From assembly GCA_046729895.1 (NCBI GenBank), contig JBKPHP010000202.1:1-21769 (forward strand): DNA of 21,769 bases. Reading direction: 5' to 3'. The notes under the pieces were generated by a model that saw only the letters and a program-made list of their open reading frames with translations, had not been told where the DNA came from and did not search any database. The DNA is from DASXBA01 sp046729895 (GTDB lineage: Bacteria; Actinomycetota; Thermoleophilia; Solirubrobacterales; Thermoleophilaceae). How positions within the stretch are numbered: position 1 is the first letter of the stretch; the number at the start of each line of letters is the position of its first letter. Positions 14,767 to 20,383 of this stretch are shown one piece after another. The translations under genes and the position numbers were made by a program.

Positions 14767-15037
14767 TGAGGATCCGCTCCAGCCAATCGCTGTCGTCACC
14801 GTGGGCGGCGCCGCGGAGCGCGCGCTCTAGCGCGACCTGAGCCTGGACCTTGCCGCCGCGGGCCGAGCGAGCCAGCAGCTCGAGCGCCTCAGCGTACGTG
14901 GGTTGCTCATCCAGCGGGCCGGCGCGGCGCAGCAGCTCACGCACGAACGCCGACCGGGACACGCCCTCGCCGCGGATCTCATCCACGCGCGAGATCTCCT
15001 CAGGGCTCAGGCGGATCGTGATCGTTTCAGTGCTCAT
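14747..15037 (-). CDS. RHH-domain protein, probable small terminase subunit
   Basis: 96 residues. Residues 1-42 are a ribbon-helix-helix (MSTETITIRLSPEEISRVDE, then SRSAFVRELLRRAG). Residues 48-96 (TYAEALELLARSARGGKVQAQVALERALRG, then an acidic end) resemble the helical small-terminase-like module seen before terL in actinobacterial prophages. Position directly upstream of and overlapping terL supports a TerS role, in which the RHH part would recognise the packaging site. It could instead be a plain transcription regulator. Confidence 0.6.
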   Translation of the reverse strand: MSTETITIRLSPEEISRVDEIRGEGVSRSAFVRELLRRAGPLDEQPTYAEALELLARSARGGKVQAQVALERALRGAAHGDDSDWLERILNGRADG

Positions 15038-15154
15038 CGGGCGTGTTCATTCCGTTTGTTTCGCAGGCGCGCGCAGCCGACCACCCGGCGGTCTTTCGAT
15101 CGCGGCTGTGAACGCGACGACCCTCCCCCCAGGCGCGGGATACTGGGCGAGCCG

Positions 15155-15766
15155 ATGTCGCAGGAGAACGCCGCGCGGCGGACGCGCCTTGTCGTCGTCG
15201 CGATTTGGCTCACTTCGATCTCAGTCGCCTGGGGCACGCTGTCCGGTGGGGTGTCGGTCGCGGTCGGTCTGCTCGCCGACAGCCTCGGCGTTCTCGGGCT
15301 GGGGCTGAACGTGCTGGCGGACGTGTCCGGCTCGGCGGTGCTGGTCTGGCGCTTCCGAGCCGAGCATCGACAAACGAGCCCCGCCCACAGAGTCGAAGCC
15401 CGAGCGGCCGTGGTCGTCGCAGCGGCCCTCGGCACGGTCAGCCTCGTGTTGGCCGTCAGCGCCATCCGGGCGCTCGCTGTCGGGTCGCATCCCGGCCATT
15501 CGACCCTTGGCATCGTCATCGCCGCGCTATCTGTCGTGGTCCTGACACCTCTCTCCTACGGCAAGCTCCGAGTGGCGACAGAACTTGAGAGCCGGGCGCT
15601 GAGGGGCGACGGGGCGCTCTCCGGCATCGGTGCGGCGATTGGGCTGATCGCACTCACCGGGCTCTGGCTCGACGATGCGTTCGGCTGGTGGTGGGCCGAC
15701 CGGATAGCCGCGATCATCGTCGCGGGCATCGCCGCAATCGAAGCGGTCAGGGCCGTGGGGGAATGA
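15155..15766 (+). CDS. Small cation-diffusion-facilitator-like membrane transporter, cargo
   Basis: 203 residues with about six hydrophobic segments (about 12-34, 36-65, 83-107, 117-137, 153-171, 182-200), an N-terminal RRTR positive cluster, and short loops. It follows the layout of the short actinobacterial cation-transporter group related to CDF proteins: a GLGLNVLADVSGSAVLVWRFR second helix, ESRALRGDGALSG before helix 5 and WWWADRIAA before helix 6. Possible metal ligands are Asp56, Asp152 and Asp182, but the CDF HxxxD pair is not evident, so the metal and even transport are inferred. It is the only rightward gene inside the packaging block, sitting between protease and terS. The start is preceded by GATACT 10 bp away. 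Confidence 0.65.
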   Translation: MSQENAARRTRLVVVAIWLTSISVAWGTLSGGVSVAVGLLADSLGVLGLGLNVLADVSGSAVLVWRFRAEHRQTSPAHRVEARAAVVVAAALGTVSLVLAVSAIRALAVGSHPGHSTLGIVIAALSVVVLTPLSYGKLRVATELESRALRGDGALSGIGAAIGLIALTGLWLDDAFGWWWADRIAAIIVAGIAAIEAVRAVGE

Positions 15767-15852
15767 TCGCCCCAGAGTTTCGCTATCGCCGAGGCCCTCG
15801 AAGCCGTGGGCCTGCGGGACTAGGCGACAGCCAGGGTCTCGCCTTTCTGGCA

Positions 15853-16644
15853 TCAGTCGATCCTGTAACTCTTGATCGTGATCGGCATCGAGCGCCTCGT
15901 GCGTTCAGGCTTCGAGGGGAGAGACTTGGCGTCCGCGGTCAACAGTTCAAGCAGGCAGCTGCTGAACTCGCTGCGGTGACGCGTGACCTCGGGGCCCTCG
16001 AGGCCGAGGGCACGGACGCGCTTGCGTAGTTCCTCAAGTGTCGGGACCCTTGCGCTCTTCGCCGCCAGCGTCGAGGTGCGGGCGTTGGCGGGCACGGGCA
16101 CGGCGGACAGTGCGAGCAGCTCGTTTACTTCGTCGAGTACCACTACGTCGCGTTCCTTGTGCGACCGCTTGAGGGAGAAGCCGACGCTCCAGCGGAGGAC
16201 GTTGCGTCTCAGCATCTCGTGTAGCTTGCGGCCCACGTCGGTGGAGGTGTCGACCCAGCCCTCCGCGTAGAGCCCGTCGCTCGTGACGTGCAGGCCGTCG
16301 GGCATGACGTGGCCGAGCACCGCCGCCATGCTCTGCTGGTCGTGGCCGAACAGCACGGGGATCGGCCTGCCGTCCTTCTTCAGCTTGCGGATGGCGTTGT
16401 CGAACGCGGTGGGGGCGAAGCGCTCGCCTTGGCGGTCTACCTCCCAGTCGCTGATCTTGGCGGTGAACTCGCCAGTCACCCGCTCCGTTGTCTCAATATC
16501 GATGAGCTTGTGCCGCATGGGGGTGCTCGCGCTGCGCTCTCTGGCCAGGGCGGCCACCCGCTCGTGGCGGTCCGGATCGCCGATTGGCTTGCCGCCGAGT
16601 ACGCGTTCGAGCCGCTCCATCGGATCGATGATCGATGTGGTCAT
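15853..16644 (-). CDS. HK97-type prohead maturation protease (peptidase S78/U35)
   Basis: 263 residues. The protease core is at about 55-195: VTGEFTAKISDWEVDRQGERFAPTAFDNAI, the His101 block PVLFGHDQQ, GHVMPDG, and the Ser block LRWSVGFSLKR (Ser153/Ser157), followed by ELLALSAVPVPAN. This enzyme cleaves the scaffolding part of the capsid protein during head assembly. Residues about 200-263 form a basic tail ending MPITIKSYRID. The gene's ATG overlaps the preceding stop as ATGA. No major capsid gene follows: the DNA downstream is instead the rightward transporter gene. It therefore must act on a helper's capsid or is a leftover. Confidence 0.88.
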   Translation of the reverse strand: MTTSIIDPMERLERVLGGKPIGDPDRHERVAALARERSASTPMRHKLIDIETTERVTGEFTAKISDWEVDRQGERFAPTAFDNAIRKLKKDGRPIPVLFGHDQQSMAAVLGHVMPDGLHVTSDGLYAEGWVDTSTDVGRKLHEMLRRNVLRWSVGFSLKRSHKERDVVVLDEVNELLALSAVPVPANARTSTLAAKSARVPTLEELRKRVRALGLEGPEVTRHRSEFSSCLLELLTADAKSLPSKPERTRRSMPITIKSYRID

Positions 16645-17252
16645 GAGTCCTCCTGTCGTAGATGGGGCGGCAGTTCACGTTCACGGCTGTAGTCCATGGA
16701 GCGCTTGGCCGCGGCCCACTCCTCGGCCTCGAGTTGCCGCTCGGCTTGTCGGGCGTCGCGCTGCGCGCCGCGGGACGCCGCTCGCACGGCTTCGCGGGCC
16801 TCTTCAGCTTCGTTGACCTCCACAAGCGCACCGCTCGGACTGAGGCGGAAGGGCGGCTGTCGCTGCTGCATGTCGGTCTCGCCGGCCAAGTGGCGATGCT
16901 CGGGGCACCACCAGCGACGCACGTCGGACGGGACCGGCCGGCCGTCGAGCTTGTCAACCGGCACGGCTCCGCAGTCCGCGCTCGCGCAGACTTGCCACTG
17001 CGACGTGGCGCCGGCCGTCACCAGCGCGTTCCGTTGGTCCATCGCGTGGCGCTCCTCGAACTCGACGGTTGCTGTGTCGGGAAGGCCCGCCCGCCGCCGG
17101 CTGTTGTCGAGCAGCCGACGACGGGCGGTGGAGGACGCCCTCGTGAGGCGGTCATGGAGTTGGCCAACGGTCTCGAGACCGTCTAGCCGGGCTTGAAGTA
17201 GAAGGTCACGCGCGACCTCTCTCTCGGCGCCCTGCGGCAACGCCCCCGGCAA
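16641..17252 (-). CDS. Element hypothetical protein with zinc-ribbon-like Cys/His cluster
   Basis: 203 residues from a TTG at 17252, but protein-like sequence extends further upstream in the same frame (GDWELRLPIRDRDEPIDAD) without a good start codon. The middle carries CASADCG and WWCPEHRHL (Cys/His ligands), followed by a charged helical C-terminus (RELPPHLRQ). If one base is removed from the CCC/GGG run at 17326-17328 it fuses with the gene starting at 17478 into a 278-residue protein. Function unknown. The stop overlaps the protease ATG. Confidence 0.55.
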   Translation of the reverse strand: MPGALPQGAEREVARDLLLQARLDGLETVGQLHDRLTRASSTARRRLLDNSRRRAGLPDTATVEFEERHAMDQRNALVTAGATSQWQVCASADCGAVPVDKLDGRPVPSDVRRWWCPEHRHLAGETDMQQRQPPFRLSPSGALVEVNEAEEAREAVRAASRGAQRDARQAERQLEAEEWAAAKRSMDYSRERELPPHLRQEDS

Positions 17253-17316
17253 ATCGGTAAGCGAATCGGCGTCGATCGGCTCGTCGCGGTCGCGGATCGG
17301 CAGGCGAAGCTCCCAA

Positions 17317-17478
17317 TCACCTATCGGGCTCGTCCTCCTCGTCCTCCGCGTCGGCGTCCTCGGCGACCATCCGGAGCGCCGTCGCGGTGTCGACCATCGC
17401 GAGACCGTTGGGCTTCAGCCATGTATTGATCCCAGCCAGGGCATAGCCGCGCGAGCGCAAAAGTTCGTGGTCGCTCAC
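17317..17478 (-). CDS. Small acidic protein, possibly the N-terminal part of the next gene
   Basis: GTG start overlapping the previous stop (GTGA). It reads SDHELLRSRGYALAGINTW and KPNGLAMVDTATALRMVAED, then an acidic run (DAEDEEDEPD), 53 residues. The first half looks like genuine protein. See the following gene for the frameshift that may join them. No family recognised. Confidence 0.5.
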   Translation of the reverse strand: MSDHELLRSRGYALAGINTWLKPNGLAMVDTATALRMVAEDADAEDEEDEPDR

Positions 17479-17639
17479 GCAGCCTCCCTGTGCTTCCGGA
17501 TCTGCGCGGCACGCTCGTAGACCTCACGCGCGTGTTGTTCGCAGACAGCGCGCGCGGACAGCGCGGGGCTGTCGCACTGCCAGCAGCTCTCGGGCCGCAG
17601 CTTGCGGCGACCTATCGTCCACGTCTTTGGGTTCTTCAC
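17475..17639 (-). CDS. 54-residue zinc-finger protein
   Basis: GTG start overlaps the HTH stop (GTGA), and GGGAGG precedes it. The sequence KNPKTWTIGRRKLRPESCWQCDSP then ARAVCEQHAREVYER has CxxC followed by CxxH, a compact zinc site common in small element proteins. The remainder is a basic helix. It was probably selected over a longer frame that runs antiparallel to the HTH gene. Role unknown. Confidence 0.6.
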   Translation of the reverse strand: MKNPKTWTIGRRKLRPESCWQCDSPALSARAVCEQHAREVYERAAQIRKHREAA

Positions 17640-17839
17640 CGAACCTCCCGCAGCCATTCGCCGAGCGCCTCGCGCCTGATCCTGACCGTGTGGCCGGGAG
17701 GGCCGAGCCGTACGGCCTTCAGCCGGCCGTCCTCGATGGCGCGCCGAACCGTTGGGCTGGAGACGCCGACGAGCATCGCGGCTTCGGAGACCGACAGGTA
17801 CTCCCTGCTGCGTACCTCTGCAGGCAAATGATTGCTCAT
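17636..17839 (-). CDS. Excisionase/AlpA-like helix-turn-helix protein
   Basis: 67 residues (SREYLSVSEAAMLVGVSSP, TVRRAIEDGRLKAVRLG, HTVRIRREALGEWLREV): the HTH_17 winged fold used by excisionases and AlpA-type activators of phage satellites. It is the first gene of the leftward operon, immediately inside attR, with an operator-like motif overlapping its promoter region. The likely -10 GACACT is 6 bp before the ATG, fitting a leaderless mRNA. It may control excision, the operon, or both. Confidence 0.8.
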   Translation of the reverse strand: MSNHLPAEVRSREYLSVSEAAMLVGVSSPTVRRAIEDGRLKAVRLGPPGHTVRIRREALGEWLREVR

Positions 17840-17848
17840 GCAACAAGT

Positions 17849-17871
17849 GTCGCAATCCCCGTCACGGGTTC
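17849..17871. promoter_or_regulatory. Shared 23-bp operator-like motif, attR-side copy
   Basis: 20 of 23 bases match 12451-12473. On the minus strand it contains the palindrome CCCGT-G-ACGGG followed by TTGCGAC, which runs into the GACACT -10 box of the HTH gene. Placement over a promoter suggests a regulator binding site, perhaps for the HTH protein itself. Confidence 0.55.
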
Positions 17872-17879
17872 ACGGAGAC

Positions 17880-17928
17880 GAACGTGGAGGCGAACATTCG
17901 ACGTTCCGTGCAGGGCCGCCAGACGTTC
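17880..17928. promoter_or_regulatory. Three GAACGT/ACGTTC motifs at 21-22 bp spacing near attR
   Basis: GAACGT at 17880-17885 and ACGTTC at 17901-17906 and 17923-17928 are spaced by about two helical turns on the element side of attR. They also form GAAC-N7-GTTC at 17892-17906. This is where arm-type integrase or Xis sites would be expected. The region from 17872 to 17995 holds no gene. Confidence 0.3.
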
Positions 17929-17995
17929 GCATCGAGTGCGGATTCCGCGCTGCAGCGCGGTTTTGTGGTCGTGTAGTGACGCTGCGAGGAAGCTC

Positions 17996-18019
17996 GGCAC
18001 TCCTATACTCGGAGTGCCA
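17996..18019 (+). promoter_or_regulatory. attR / CIRCE-like HrcA operator and -10 box of the FmdB gene
   Basis: Identical over 24 bp to attL. GGCACTC (17996-18002), 9 bp and GAGTGCC (18012-18018) have the exact spacing of CIRCE, TTAGCACTC-N9-GAGTGCTAA, differing in the outer bases. TATACT (18004-18009) lies inside the spacer with 9 bp to the ATG at 18019, so it should be the -10 of a leaderless transcript that HrcA binding would cover. No clear -35 is visible in the present junction. In the reconstructed empty site the left bases become TT, which improves the CIRCE match. Confidence 0.75.
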
Positions 18020-18339
18020 TGCCCATCTACGAGTATCGCTGTAAGCGGGGCCATACCTTCGAGGTGATGCAACGCATGACCGACGACCCGCTCGCAAGCT
18101 GCTCGACATGCGACGCGCCGGTGGAACGGGTTTTCCATCCGGTCGCAGTGCACTTCAAGGGCTCCGGCTTCTACACGACCGACTACGGCAAGAAGAAGGC
18201 CGCCTCGGACTCGACCTCGAAGCCCGAATCCGAGGACTCCAAGGGCCCCAAGGAGTCGAAGGACTCCAAGGACCCGAAGAAGTCGAAGGACTCCTCCTCC
18301 TCCTCCTCCTCCTCCTCCTCGAAGTCGCCTTCCGACTAA
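18019..18339 (+). CDS. FmdB-family zinc-ribbon protein, homolog type of redox-regulated chaperone Ruc (Rv0991c)
   Basis: 106 residues. An N-terminal zinc ribbon uses Cys8, His12, Cys28 and Cys31 (MPIYEYRCKRGHTFEVMQ, CSTC), followed by the family's FKGSGFYTTDYG motif at about 46-57 and then a disordered tail of Lys, Glu, Asp and a run of ten serines. This is the layout of mycobacterial Rv0991c (Ruc), an oxidation-activated chaperone coregulated with hsp60/hsp70. The CIRCE-like operator at its start codon supports a heat-shock role here. The name FmdB derives from an older putative-regulator annotation. Start and -10 spacing suggest leaderless translation. Its stop overlaps the convergent LCP stop. 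Confidence 0.88.
   Translation: MPIYEYRCKRGHTFEVMQRMTDDPLASCSTCDAPVERVFHPVAVHFKGSGFYTTDYGKKKAASDSTSKPESEDSKGPKESKDSKDPKKSKDSSSSSSSSSSKSPSD
18292..18318 (+). repeat. (TCC)9 microsatellite encoding poly-Ser
   Basis: Nine tandem TCC codons followed by TCG in the disordered tail of the FmdB protein. Slippage would change the tail length without a frameshift. Confidence 0.9.
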
Positions 18340-19403
18340 CCGTTCTCCAGCTTGTCGACGGCGTCGCGACGGGCGCCCGGGGACACCATCAGGCTGCTTC
18401 CCGGTCCGCAGGACAGGCACGACGGCTCCAGCACCATCGTCTTGCTGGTCCCGCTGGTCGCCAGATCCGTGAACACCGCCAGGAGGCCGGGGCCGTGCAT
18501 GTCGCTCCTGATCGCTTTGGGCGCCCGCCAGCTCACCAGCGGCAGCCGGAAGAAGGTCGTGGGCGAGACCAGCTGGTGTCGGATGCCGTTGAGCACCTCC
18601 TGCTGGCGCGCGGCGCGATCGAGGTCATTCTCGCTTGGGGCGCAGGGATTCTTGCGTACGCGGGAGTAGCCGAGCGCCTTTGTTCCGTCGAGGTGCTGCT
18701 TGCCCTTGGGGAGCCGGAAGCCCTTCCAGAAGTTGTCGAACGGCGGCGAACAGATCTTCGTCTTGTTGTTCACCGTTACGCCTCCGAGCGCGTCGATCAG
18801 CTTCGGGAAGTCCTTGAAATCGATCTCGATGACGTGGTTGATCTTCAGATCGTTGCCCATGAAGCCCTCAACCGTCTCTATCGTCAGCGCAGGCCCCCCG
18901 ATCGCGTAGGCGGCGTTGATCTTCTGTGCTCCATGCCCGGGTATCTGGGCGAAGGAGTCGCGCGGGATGGAGAGCTTCCGGACGCTGCCGAAGGCGGTGT
19001 GAACGATCATGATGCTGTCGGCCCGAGCCGGACCGTTCTGTGACTTGTCGATCGACTCGCCTCCTCGCTGATCCGACCCCAGCACAAGGATGTTGCTGCC
19101 GGTGAGAAGGCTGCCTCCGGGCGAGAGCGCTTGCTTGGCGTTGTCGGAGACGCCCTGTTCGACTTGGGCGCTGATCAGAAACACGACCAGCGACAGGAGC
19201 AGCCAGCCGAGCACCGCGACGGCCGCCCATTTGAGCACCCGGCCGAGGGAGAGTTCGCGCCGTTCCCGCGGCTCGCGCCCGCGGCGGCGGCCGAGCCGCT
19301 CGCGGAGCCCTTGGACGTCACCGGAGGGGCGCAGCCCACCGAGCGGACGGCGCCGCGAGCGGTAGACCTTGTACTCCGGGGGGCCTTGAGGACGGTCGTT
19401 CAT
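18336..19403 (-). CDS. LytR-CpsA-Psr (LCP) family cell-wall glycopolymer ligase
   Basis: 355 residues from ATG 19403. A charged cytoplasmic N-terminus (Arg-rich, about 1-55) precedes one transmembrane helix (about 56-79), and the extracellular LCP domain follows: ILVLGSDQR (about 105-113), ARADSIMIVH with Arg127 and Asp129, SIPRDSF with the Arg/Asp pair at 148-149, DFKDFPKLIDALGGVTV, and LGYSRVRKN. These residues bind the pyrophosphate and metal of polyprenyl-linked glycans, which the enzyme transfers to peptidoglycan. The exact polymer is unknown. It is divergent from the ROK kinase with only 23 bp between starts. The in-frame extension to 19436 would overlap that gene and is rejected. Confidence 0.93.
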   Translation of the reverse strand: MNDRPQGPPEYKVYRSRRRPLGGLRPSGDVQGLRERLGRRRGREPRERRELSLGRVLKWAAVAVLGWLLLSLVVFLISAQVEQGVSDNAKQALSPGGSLLTGSNILVLGSDQRGGESIDKSQNGPARADSIMIVHTAFGSVRKLSIPRDSFAQIPGHGAQKINAAYAIGGPALTIETVEGFMGNDLKINHVIEIDFKDFPKLIDALGGVTVNNKTKICSPPFDNFWKGFRLPKGKQHLDGTKALGYSRVRKNPCAPSENDLDRAARQQEVLNGIRHQLVSPTTFFRLPLVSWRAPKAIRSDMHGPGLLAVFTDLATSGTSKTMVLEPSCLSCGPGSSLMVSPGARRDAVDKLENG

Positions 19404-19426
19404 CACACTCTGTATACCGTCCGCAC
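19404..19426. promoter_or_regulatory. Shared bidirectional leaderless promoter (LCP and ROK genes)
   Basis: The 23 bp between the two divergent ATGs contain one palindrome GTATAC (19412-19417). Rightward, TATACC (19413-19418) is 8 bp from the ROK ATG. Leftward, TATACA (19416-19411) is 7 bp from the LCP ATG. The two -10 boxes therefore overlap almost entirely. Each -35 would have to lie inside the opposite coding region, and none matches TTGACA. Confidence 0.6.
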
Positions 19427-20383
19427 ATGCCGCCACGGCGTGTCATCGGCATCGACGCGGGGGGTACCAAGCTGTTGGGAGGCGTTGTGGACGACGCTCT
19501 CGTCGTCTACCACCGGGTGCATCGCACCTGGCGGGGGGCCCGGCGCGAGGAGACGCTCGACATCATGATCGAGGCGGTCGAGGAGATCAGAGCGGCGGCC
19601 CCCGACGTCGGCGCGGTCGGCTTCGGCATCCCGGCGCTGGTGCAGCGGAACACGGGCGTCTCGCGATGGTCCACCCACCTTCCGCTTGAAGAGGTTCCGT
19701 TCCGCGACCTGATGAGCGAGCGGCTCGGCCTCCCGGTCGTGGTCGACAACGACAGCAACGCGGCCCTCGTCGCCGAGCATCGAGCCGGCGCTGCGAAAGG
19801 CGCCAGACATGCCGCGCTGATCGCACTGGGCACAGGGATCGGCGGCGGGCTGCTGCTCGACGGTCGCATCTACCGCGGTGCCGATGGGCTGGGCGCCGAG
19901 CTCGGCCACATGGTCATAGATCTCGACGGCCCCGACTGCCAGGGCGCCTGCCCCGGTCGCGGTTGCCTCGAGGTGCTCGCCTCGGGCACGGCGATCGGGG
20001 TCGCGGGGCGCGAGGCGGGTCGGGCGAGCCCGGAGTCGGAGCTCGGAAGGCGGGCCGCGGCCGGGGGCGAGATCACCGGGGCGCTGGTTACCGAGCTCGC
20101 CCACCGCGGCGATGTCGCCGCGCGGGCAGCGCTCGAGGGCGTTGGCAGGCGGCTGGGGGCCGGCATCACCACCCTGGTCAACGCCCTCAACCCCGAGGTG
20201 GTGGTGATCGGCGGAGGGGCCGTTGCGGCCGGCGAGCTCCTGCTCGGCCCGGCGCGGTCCGTCGTGGCGGAGCGCGCGCTGCCGCCGAGCCGCGAGCGGG
20301 TCCGCATCGTCCCCGCCCACTTCGGAGACGAGTCCGGCATGCTCGGCGCAGCCCTGCTGGCGCTCGAGGGGTTGGGGGCTTGA
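19427..20383 (+). CDS. ROK-family sugar kinase, probable glucokinase
   Basis: 318 residues, typical for ROK kinases, which phosphorylate glucose or related sugars with ATP (some use polyphosphate). Seen: the phosphate-binding DAGGTK (Asp10 to Lys15), VDNDSNAA with catalytic Asp109, GTGIGGGL, ELGH (Glu158, His161), and the zinc-binding cluster with Cys171, Cys175 and Cys180 followed by GCLEVLASGTA, then VVIGGGAV. No N-terminal DNA-binding domain is present, so it is an enzyme rather than a ROK repressor. The leaderless start is set by TATACC. rsmI overlaps its stop (TTGA), so the two are cotranscribed. Confidence 0.93.
   Translation: MPPRRVIGIDAGGTKLLGGVVDDALVVYHRVHRTWRGARREETLDIMIEAVEEIRAAAPDVGAVGFGIPALVQRNTGVSRWSTHLPLEEVPFRDLMSERLGLPVVVDNDSNAALVAEHRAGAAKGARHAALIALGTGIGGGLLLDGRIYRGADGLGAELGHMVIDLDGPDCQGACPGRGCLEVLASGTAIGVAGREAGRASPESELGRRAAAGGEITGALVTELAHRGDVAARAALEGVGRRLGAGITTLVNALNPEVVVIGGGAVAAGELLLGPARSVVAERALPPSRERVRIVPAHFGDESGMLGAALLALEGLGA

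Larger units (their letters stand above)
6436..18019. mobile_element. Integrated phage-satellite-like or reduced prophage element, about 11.6 kb
   Basis: It is bounded by a 24-bp identical direct repeat (6437-6460 and 17996-18019). It contains a tyrosine integrase, an excisionase-like HTH gene, a replication ATPase, an HNH nuclease, terminase subunits and a prohead protease, nearly all transcribed leftward. No portal, capsid, tail or lysis gene is recognisable. Two opposite-strand genes are probable cargo. One integrase amber codon and several single-base frameshifts suggest it may no longer move unaided. Its size and content fit phage satellites (PICI-like) or a remnant prophage. The choice between them is inference. 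Confidence 0.8.

Noticed and set aside
6436..18019. CRISPR array or toxin-antitoxin module in the element
   Set aside because: No repeat-spacer pattern exists. The RHH genes resemble antitoxins, but no toxin-like partner is adjacent: one neighbours the integrase and the other terL.
19963..20379. 139-codon N-terminal extension of rsmI
   Set aside because: It lies fully inside the ROK kinase in another frame. RsmI homology starts right after the TTG at 20380.
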